Shown here: positions 56,898-64,000 of the stretch, piece after piece
Numbering within the stretch: position 1 is the stretch's first letter
How the letters are laid out: every line of letters starts with the position of its first letter
Assembly (NCBI GenBank): GCA_014218235.1
Contig: CM024755.1
Location: 159,209,941-159,273,940, forward strand
DNA: 64,000 nucleotides
DNA from: Colocasia esculenta
Lineage: Eukaryota; Streptophyta; Magnoliopsida; Alismatales; Araceae
Direction: 5' to 3'
Translations under genes and position numbers: made by a program
Notes under the pieces: model-generated
Databases searched by the model: none
Seen by the model: the letters and a program-made list of their open reading frames with translations, nothing else
What the model was told of the DNA's origin: nothing

Positions 56898-57732
56898 TGT
56901 TGAGCAACTATCCCTAATAATATTGATTTTGCTATGACAAAACTTTATATATATATATATATATGTTTTTAAGCAACTTTCCCTAACCAAGTATTTTCCA
57001 AATAAATATAATAATAGATATATCACAAAAAATTTCTAGACAGATTCAATGCCCAAATTTTTCTTTAAGGCACACATACTCTATAGCCTACTGAAATCGA
57101 CTAATGCTTTCGACTAACAAGTTCGACTCTTTCAAAGAGACAAGTCTTGAGAAATTTGTCTAAGTCCATGTCTTTACACTGTATTCGACTCATGACTTCG
57201 ACTCATACAGTCGAATGTCTTTACATTGTATTCGACTCATGACTTCGACTCATACAGTCGAATGTCTTTACACTGTATTCGACTCATGACTTCGACTCAT
57301 ACAGTCGAATGTCTTTACATTGTATTCGACTCATGACTTCGACTCATACAGTCGAATGTCTTTACACTGTATTCGACTCATGACTTCGACTCATACAGTC
57401 GAATGTCTTTACATTGTATTCGACTCATGACTTCGACTCATACAGTCGAATGTCTTTACACTGTATTCGACTCATGTCTTCGACTCATACAGTCGAATGT
57501 CTTTACATTGTATTTGACTCATGACTTCGACTCATACAGTCGAATGTCTTTACACTATATTCAGCTCATGACTTCGATTCATAACCTGACTCCCAAGTTT
57601 CACTACATTCGACTAACGGTCTCTCTTTTTGTAGTCGATTCACTTTGTTCTTCATGTAGTCGAATCATGCCTAATTCTTGAGTCGAATTACCTTTAATAC
57701 TGAATTCGACTACACTGACAAGTATACTTGTA
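56898..57732 (+). repeat. 3' LTR of element D, truncated
   Basis: It matches the 5' LTR from TGTTGAGCAAC up to GTATACTTGTA, then departs at 57733. The 5' copy continues TCCTTTTGCCC, so TATA box and leader are lost. It carries the expanded 47-bp array. Confidence 0.92.
57171..57546 (+). repeat. 47-bp tandem repeat, 8 units, in the element D 3' LTR
   Basis: Unit starts at 57171 and then every 47 bp to 57500, alternating CACT and CATT (four 94-bp dimers). A decayed ninth unit at 57547 equals the fifth in the 5' LTR. One unit reads CATGTCTTC instead of CATGACTTC, one TATTTGAC. Confidence 0.93.
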
Positions 57733-57860
57733 ACCTCGGGCTAAGCGAAGGTTGAGGCAGTTTTCTAGAGGTCATGCCCCTTTCCCATCCTGGAGCATGA
57801 CCTCTGGAAAACAGTTTTGCAGTGGGAGAGTCCTCAGCTTAGCATGACCTCTGGAAAGAG
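57733..57860. other. Scrambled filler at the element D/Tekay3 junction
   Basis: ACCTCGGGCTAAGC (57733-57746) is inverted at 57867-57880. GCATGACCTCTGGAAA occurs at 57795 and 57842, with an inverted near-copy at 57764-57777. A 21-base segment starting GCCCCTTTCCC occurs at 57776 and 57887 (one mismatch). The source copies lie in adjacent Tekay3 integrase DNA. This is the pattern of templated filler from end-joining repair. Confidence 0.75.
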
Positions 57861-60072
57861 GGGCAAGCTTAGCCCGAGGTTTGTTGGCCCCTTTCCCATC
57901 CTAGAGCGGGTTGGCGAGGTCGCTTACAGGTTGGCTCTTCCGCCTGAGTTGGCAGGTGTAACGACCCAGAATCCGCATTACCAGTAACAACCAGTAACCC
58001 GAATTCTGACCCGCTAACCCACGAGACAAGCTCGAAAGGGTAGGAAGTGAAGTCCGAGGAGACTATATGTAAGAAGATACACACCATGTAAAGCTTTAAA
58101 ATTCCACTATATGAACATATCAAATACAACCTCAGAGTCTGAGCAAAGTACAGAGTACAGAAGTACAACAAAAAGGTACTACTCACTGCAGCTAGGGAGC
58201 ACCAACACCGGAGTGGCTAGACTCGCCTGGAACGGGAGTCGACGAAGACCCACCTGAAAGGGAAGGGAGTGAGTCTCAAGAAAGAGACCCAGTAGGGAAA
58301 AGTAACCCCACCGGTAACTAAACTAAAGTGCGGAAAGTAAAAACTGAAAGAAAGTACATGTTGCACCACAACACAAAACTGTAAACCACGCGGCTCAGTA
58401 ACACACACTCACACACACAGCAAGTAGGACTCAGCTAGGGTCTGTGGCTCGGCGTCCCGTCACCACAGAGGCTCTCAACCCCAGCCACGTGTGCACACTA
58501 CAGACGCTCTCTCTCGCGTCTGGTCCACGACCGGTTTTTCCCCTACGCTTGACCCTAGCGGTAGAGAAGGGGCTCCACGAAGACCGGCTCAAAACCACCA
58601 CAAGGAGTACACACAGGACAGAGTCGCACTCGACATCCTGGCTCACTAGCGCAGGATAACCACACGCTAGTCATCTAGACGGAGTCGCACCCACGCCTAG
58701 GTAACACAACAGAAACGGGTACACGGTAACGCAACGCGCGTACAACAGACGGAACACACTCAACGTCTGAAACCCCGTACAGAAAGTAAACACCTCGAGT
58801 CACAATCAACTACTCAAATGCACAGGCGGAGTCACACTCTAAGCCTGGCCCACATGTGCTATTAGGGCGGACATCACATGTCAATCGCCTCTAAACACAC
58901 AACTCAAGTCTGCTGGGAGACAGGAGATTAACGGCCACATCGATTGCCGCCAATATGAGGTAAACGGCACTCACCATGTCGTTTATCCTGATTAAACGGC
59001 AATCGACCTTGTCGTTTAAATCACCCCTGAAGCTCTCAACGTCAACAGATGTGGACGTTGATATCTTCAGTCCCCTAAACCCCGAACTGAACCAAATCAG
59101 TTCCAATGGGTAGCAAAACTCAATAGAAATTCGACTGATGGAGGGAAACACTTCCTCTCATCAATCTAAACTACCAGCACAACTAAATTAAACAATCTAA
59201 CGCCTAGATTGTCCAATTTACCCAAAATCCCGGCAAGATACAACACTAATCCCTAAACCATGATTTGCACACCAATTCACTTAATTGAGCATGCTGGTTT
59301 GATGAGGAAGGTTGTAGGAGTTAAGTCCCTACCTCAAAAAGCCTTAAGAATCCCAAACAGCCATTAATCGCGCGCCGATTCCCCCGAAGACTTCGCGCGA
59401 ATCACACCAAAATCTCGCGTTCCCGCCCGATCAAGCAACGCCACACGATCCAGGGGCTTCCCACGAGCTCAAATCACCCAACGAAGCTGCGGAAATCAAG
59501 AAAAGCAAAGGTGGAGGGAAGGAGAGGAAAGGAGAAAGATAGGTTCTGCTCTCGGGCTGCCCTATTTCAACAGGACTGGTTATATCGACGTCAACATCAC
59601 TGGTCGCCTACTGAACCGCCTACAGACTGACGTCCAGATCCCATGTCGTTGAGTTCAACATCAGACGTCCACATCGCTGGACGCTGACTCTGACTCACGG
59701 CAAGCCCTGGCCGTCAACCCCAAGTCAACGACAATGGTCTTGTCGTCGACCACACAGAACCACTACAGACCCAATAAGGATCCACTAAAGACCCGAGACC
59801 TTACAGCAGGTGTCCACGATGCCTTCCACGTGTCGCAACTGAGGAAGTACATGCCAGATCTGTTGCATGCACTCGACTACTCGCAGTTAGAGGTCACCCC
59901 CGACCTGTCCATGCCGGAGTACCCAGTCAGCGTGGTTGACCGCAGGGTGCAGCAGCTTCGCAGGAGGCGGATCCCGCTCGTCAAGGTGGTTTGGGAGCAC
60001 CGCGCCGGTGGCAAGGCCACTTAGGAGCATGAGGATGAGATGCAGGAGTAGTTTCCCTACTTGTTCGAGTGA
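57857..60072 (+). pseudogene. Tekay3 integrase C-terminus and chromodomain, split by a solo LTR
   Basis: GKLSPRFVGPFPILERV and AYRLALPPELAG run to 57956. After the insertion, VHDAFHVSQLRKYMP continues in frame from 59811. Downstream PDLSMPEYPVSV, RIPLVKVVWEHRAGGKA and FPYLFE-stop (60070-60072) form the chromodomain end. TAG replaces the Trp expected after GGKAT and a Gln before FPYLFE. All upstream pol is missing; it ends at the filler junction with element D. Confidence 0.87.
57957..59805 (-). mobile_element. Solo LTR (1849 bp) inserted in Tekay3 pol
   Basis: GCAGG flanks both sides (57952-57956, 59806-59810) and the disrupted codons rejoin exactly. Termini are TGTAACGACCC...ACCTTACA on the plus strand. 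The minus strand (TGTAAGGTCTC...GGGTCGTTACA) is the likelier sense, since chromovirus LTRs often end in this way. No internal region remains. GACGTC or GACGTT words recur (59030, 59051, 59587, 59621, 59673), with an inverted pair CAACGTC/GACGTTG near 59038-59058. Confidence 0.85.
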
Positions 60073-60151
60073 CAGGTACTTTGTTTACCCTTTCTTTCCC
60101 TGAGTTTTGCACTTAATTTCGAGGACGAAATTGTTTTTTTGTTGGTTAGAT

Positions 60152-62765
60152 TGTAACATCCCGTTACCTTTAGGGGTTGCTCTCTCGGCTGTGGTCGCGA
60201 CGTAGCTACCCGTCGCATTCTGAAGGCAACGCAAGTGACCGTCGCATTCTGGTTAGGAACGCGTCGGCCGCCACTGTCGCGATAGGATCTTGACAGCAGA
60301 CTGTCTTCTTATCGTCTTGCTGTCGGGACAGTTGCACCACATGTCAAAGTGCATGCATGAACGTGACATGGTTGGCCGTCGCGATCTTGCTGTCAGTTGT
60401 GCATGCACGTCGATTGGGTGGTTGACTGGCTGACTGTTCCAGATCATGACGCAGGTGGGTGTCGCGTTAGCATTGGTAACACGACAGCCAGGTCTGTCGC
60501 GTTCCCAATGTCTGTGTTTAAGTGTTTCTGGCCGAGAGCAAAAGCCCCATTTGCCTCTTTGCTCTGTGTTTTCTTCCCATCCGGAGATCCCGTGCTTGGT
60601 GGCTTCGTGAGGAGCTTGGGTGGACATTATTGTGGCTTGGAGTGCTGTGTGTTTGCTTTTGGTAAGTTGTGTGATTTGGGTTGTGCTTGCTTTGGGGTTT
60701 GGTGGGGTTTTTTCCTCCTCCTCTTTCTCCCTTTCTCACTGTGTTTTCCTCTTCTTGTTGGTGGATCCTCCTCTCTTGGTGCTTGAAGGAGTTATGCCTG
60801 GCTCGTGGCAGATCATGGAGCGTTGGAGCTCGGAGGTGGAGGGGTGCTATCCTACGAGAAGGCCCTAATTGGGTAGATCTTCATTTGAGGTAGGGAACCC
60901 ATCCTTCCCCTAGCTCTAACATGATAGGGCCAAACCCCCTTCTTCAAGCTAGAATCCTTGTTTAGGATGTGTACTGTGCTTCATGATCCTTGTTTGATGG
61001 TTGCATGATGTTGGTTGGTTGAATTCATGCTTGGTTTGGGGTGTTCATGAAGAGGGTTCATGTTTGTGCATGTGGAGGATTGAGTGTAGCTTTACCTTCT
61101 TGGCATGCATGGGGTTGTTGCGGGGTTTGGATGATATTTAGCATGATTCCCATGTCTCTATTCTTCCCCTCCCGTTTATCCATTTGTGTGGTTTTTAGGT
61201 TGTTGGGTGTTGCCTTGTTTAGGCACCTACTGTGGTCATGACGGGTTTCCCAGTCACGACCAGGTCACGACGTATCAGTGCGTCGCGTTCTCTTGAACGC
61301 ACCCCGGACCCGACCACGTCTTGCTAACGCGACAGGTACGTGGCCAGCGTTCTGGAGTTCGAGGTCTCACTGGATCGCGACCGCCACCACTGTCGCGATG
61401 AGATCGCAACGGGGTACGTGTCGGGTTCAGAAGACCAGGGCTTGTCACGGCACCCATAGCCAGCGCGATCTTATCACGACGGGCTCACGGGTCGCCTTCT
61501 GTTTTTCTTGTCGTGATTAGTAGAACCATTGCGTTCTGGTCGCGACGGGTCGATACGTTGCCTCTTTGACCGAGAGCTGACCGTCGACCTGTTGTGTTTC
61601 TGCTTCCGCTGTGACTCGGTTTTCTTGGCACCTGTGCTGTTCCTAGTGTTGGGGAATCGTCCCCCCCGATCGGCAGCCCTCTCTCACACCACTCACACGA
61701 GAGTTTGGAGAAGAGATAGAAGAAGGGAGAAGAAGAACACACAAACACCATATTTTATGTGGTTCGGAGGCGAGAGCCTTCTACGTCCAAGCCACAAACA
61801 GCTTTCAATACTACAACCAGCACACCATACAAAGAGAATATACCCCCCTTTAATATACTGGGAGGTTAGGGTGCCATAATCGAGATTCACATGGACAAAA
61901 AAAGCCCTAACTCAGAACCCGCCTCAGAACTGCAAAGTCGTCTGACCTGGGAAAGGAGAAGTCGAATGCCTTTGACAAATTTGACTGCTGCAGTTGAATG
62001 CTACATTCGACTGCAGACAGGCTCCCAAGCATAAGTCGAATGCTACATTCGACTACTGACTTCACTAATGGCATTCAACTGCTGCAGTCGAATGCTTCAC
62101 TTCTGACTGCGTCCTTGTGTAGATCTGCTAGAGAGTTCTGGCTCCACATTCTAACACCTAGTGCAGTGTTACTCTAGTCTCTTCGCCCGGTGCTTGGCAC
62201 TTGAGGTCTTGTCCATGAGACAGGTTGTTACCGTTACCTGGGACCCCCAGCCCCGCACGTCTGTTAGAGGGAGTTCTCCGGGCAGCGGGCATGCTCAAGT
62301 CACGGACTTGGAGCAGAAGGGGAAAACGGTGGGGACAGCGGCGTAGAGTCATTTGTAGAGCTCTCTTAGCTGGTCTAGTTGTCCGAGGTAGTGTGGTGCT
62401 CTTACGGTGCGGACCAGCTAGTCCTTTCTCACTGCCTCATTCTACGTGGTTCCGGAACAATTTAGAGGGGTCAGGTGTGGGATCGTAGTTCGGCCAGACT
62501 ATGGTATTTGTGGTTGTTCTTAGTCTGCGTCTCACTCTGACGGGAGGTGCTAGACATGGACTGTTGGTCGAGGGTAAGGCGCATGGCGCACCTAACCGAC
62601 TAACTGGTGTAGCGTTCTGTAGCTAGTGTGCTTGTCTAGGTAGTGACCACTGTCTGTGTTTACACCTAGGTTCTTGTGGTGCTTTGATGTACATGGTTTT
62701 CCAGTTCCGCTGAGTAGCTTAGACCGACGACCGTGTAGTTTCTTTCATGCTTCCGCACTTGACTC
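60152..62765 (+). repeat. Tekay3 3' LTR, interrupted by a solo LTR; right end unclear
   Basis: It starts TGTAACATCCCG 30 bp after TTTCGAGGACGAAATTG. It shares blocks with the Tekay2 LTR (see 62190 against 32727). TCGCGA words at about 60195, 60277, 60380, 61374 and 61537, and CGTCGCGTT near 61270. No clean TG..CA end is visible before element E sequence around 62765. Confidence 0.75.
61647..62156 (-). mobile_element. Small solo LTR (510 bp) in the Tekay3 LTR
   Basis: CCTAG occurs on both sides (61642-61646, 62157-62161). Termini TGTTGGGG...TCTAACA. Sense is probably minus (TGTTAGAATGTGG start, common in copia LTRs), with TATA-like GTATATTAAAG at about 61849-61859. Upstream of it in that sense, 61960-62100 holds CAGTCGAATG, ATTCGACT and GTCGAATGCTACATTCGAC words, the element D dialect. 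Confidence 0.83.
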
Positions 62766-62872
62766 TACTTAGTATAATAGAAAAAAAGTGCAACAAATAG
62801 ATAAAGCAGTAAAGTCTATTCTCTACATCTTCTCTATTATCCTTCTCAGACCTCCTTTCGTCGTTTGTCTAG

Positions 62873-64000
62873 ATGGCTTCATCTAGGGCTCCTGAAGGTT
62901 CTATGTTCTCCCCGGAGTAGTTCCAATGACTGTCTTCGACCAAAGCCTCTGTGTGCCCAGGAAAAATAGTAGATTTCAGTCAGCTATTGGGTAGACTTAG
63001 TTAGGTTGAGGAAACCCTAGCAGCCATGGCGTGGTTGAAGCTCTGTCAGATTTCTGAACTGACTTTCGAAGGTGCTCTGAAATTTTTCTTCTTGTCCCTC
63101 CAAATCTCAGTAGATGGTTCTGTTATAGGCTTAGTGAAAAACTATCTCTGAAAAACTTCTTGTAGAACTTCTGGGTTGCCCAGACTCTAGACACAAGATC
63201 AGTGAAATCGTGTCCATGGAGAAGCAGAAATTGGGAGTCATTGGAAATTTAGGCTCCATCACTAAGAAAGGGCTCCTTGTCAATGAGCACTCGGCAGAAA
63301 AGAGATTACTTCACTCAATCATCACCAACATCATTACTCCCAGAGTAGGTACGCATTCGTCCATTACAGTCCGAGACGGGAAACTATTATTTTGGGCCAT
63401 TCAGTGACACAAGGTCAACTTGCCTTCCATTATTTTGGAAAGGATGGTATGTTCCAAGAATCTACAGAAGTCTCTTCCCTATGGGCCTCTGATGACCCTT
63501 GTGTTCAGAAGATTTTCGGTGGACTTAACTGATGAGGTGTCCACCTCTGTAAAGGAGAAGATAGGGTTCTCCACTCTGAGGAGAAGCCACTATATTTTGA
63601 AGAACAAAGCTTAGAATGTTTGGATTAAGGACTCTGTTCCCCAGTGCACTCACGAAATATTTCCAGATGAAGCACAGAGCTCCATTTCCCCTCAAGAAGA
63701 AGCTAGAGAAGAAGAAGCTCCAGCTATTCAAGAGCAAGTCCAGCCTCCTGTCCTTCTCAAGAACAAGATGCTCCTGAAGACTCTATAGCTCAAGTGCTAA
63801 GGGACTTAAGAGGAAAGGGTGTAGCTTAGGAAGAAGATGTTCCCAGCATCACTCCAGTTGAGCCCTCGTTTGAGGAATACCATCATGTGTCTTCACCTCA
63901 TATTAAGACCCAGCCTAGGTCTCAGGGGGAGACTAGTAAAAATCTAGATGATTTGGTCCAGTTAATCTTGAAGCAGCAAGAGATATTGTCAGTCCTGCAA
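62873..64000 (+). pseudogene. Element E extra ORF (SIRE-type), 5' part, runs off the window
   Basis: It starts MASSRAPEGSMFSPE, right after TTTGTCTAG as in element D. It is homologous to the D ORF throughout: KLLVELLGCPDS, MEKQKLGVIGNLGS, SAEKRLLHSIITNIITPR and GKLLFWAIQ, then LPYGPLMTLVFRRFSVDL, where D has its frameshift. In-frame TAGs replace Gln or Trp at about 62918, 62927 and 63000, with others later. The 3' end is outside the window. Confidence 0.8.

Larger units (their letters stand above)
45840..57732 (+). mobile_element. Element D: young SIRE/Maximus-type copia element, 3' LTR truncated
   Basis: LTR, tRNA-Met primer site, gag, pol, extra ORF, purine tract and 3' LTR are all in order over 11.9 kb. 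The first 250 bp of both LTRs are almost identical (differences mainly in an AT microsatellite and short homopolymers), so the insertion is recent. Gag is intact and pol has one visible frameshift. The 3' LTR ends at 57732 after about 835 bp of the expected 2.07 kb or more. ATAAA (45835-45839) is the left target site. Its right counterpart and the rest of element C are missing, so DNA was lost after insertion. Confidence 0.93.

Noticed and set aside
46114..57546. The 47-bp arrays as a CRISPR-like or satellite locus
   Set aside because: Units are head-to-tail without spacers and lie in matching places in the two LTRs of a retrotransposon.
60397..60893. Leu/Phe/Cys-rich frames of 70-130 codons as a membrane-protein gene
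   Set aside because: They lie within the Tekay3 LTR and show no conserved motif or splice structure.
1..64000. Host protein-coding genes, tRNA or snRNA genes, and CACTA, Helitron or LINE elements
   Set aside because: I looked for typical motifs (transposase, LINE RT/endonuclease, tRNA boxes) and saw none. The unassigned parts (33746-37964, 42301-43230) could still hide short or diverged ones.

Overview
This window is plant nuclear DNA made almost entirely of nested LTR retrotransposons. I found no host gene, tRNA gene, bacterial gene or CRISPR array. The evidence for a seed plant is as follows: Ty3/gypsy elements of the Tat, Tekay (chromovirus) and Athila types; Ty1/copia elements of the SIRE/Maximus type with an extra ORF after pol; tRNA-Met primer sites (TGGTATCAGAGC); plant-like GT..AG introns; a Cassandra-type TRIM carrying 5S rRNA sequence; and many in-frame stops that look like CAG to TAG or CGA to TGA decay of methylated DNA. 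I cannot name the species.

Layout, left half. Positions 1-12958 hold most of a minus-strand Tat element: 5' LTR 11537-12958, primer site, gag, protease, RT, a first RNase H, a second RNase H and integrase. A decayed four-exon antisense ORF (1-990) lies beyond integrase, and the 3' LTR is outside the window. Tat inserted into a minus-strand SIRE-like copia element, here called A (12959 to about 30465). A is also split by a complete plus-strand Tekay element, Tekay1 (15360-26917, target duplication GACTA). The 5' LTR of Tekay1 is itself split by a 2.9 kb LTR-like insertion (15587-18503, duplication CCGCC). A lies against the 3' end of a second Tekay element (Tekay2, LTR from 31374), whose LTR holds a 618 bp Cassandra-type TRIM (33128-33745).

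Middle. 33746-37964 is non-coding and LTR-like, with poorly resolved boundaries. 37965-38180 is an Athila RT scrap. It is followed by the 3' part of minus-strand SIRE-like element B (3' LTR 38181-39499, extra ORF to 41905).

Right half. Plus-strand element C (LTR about 43231-44503, decayed gag) was hit by plus-strand element D (45840-57732). D is the youngest and best preserved element: intact gag, and a pol with one visible frameshift, followed by a long decayed extra ORF. Its 3' LTR is broken at 57732 and joined through scrambled filler DNA to Tekay3. Tekay3 pol is split by a solo LTR (57957-59805, GCAGG), and its 3' LTR (from 60152) is split by a small solo LTR (61647-62156, CCTAG). The window ends in the extra ORF of a further SIRE-like element, E.

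The most interesting signal is regulatory. Each LTR family carries a cluster of short CG-centred palindromic words, in its own dialect. The copia LTRs use TCGA-cored words upstream of the TATA box. The Tekay and Tat elements use TCGCGA, and one solo LTR uses GACGTC. In elements B and D the same dialect recurs just upstream of the extra ORF. In D it is followed by a TATA box and a likely 5' UTR intron ending at the ATG, so the extra ORF may have its own promoter, co-regulated with the LTR.
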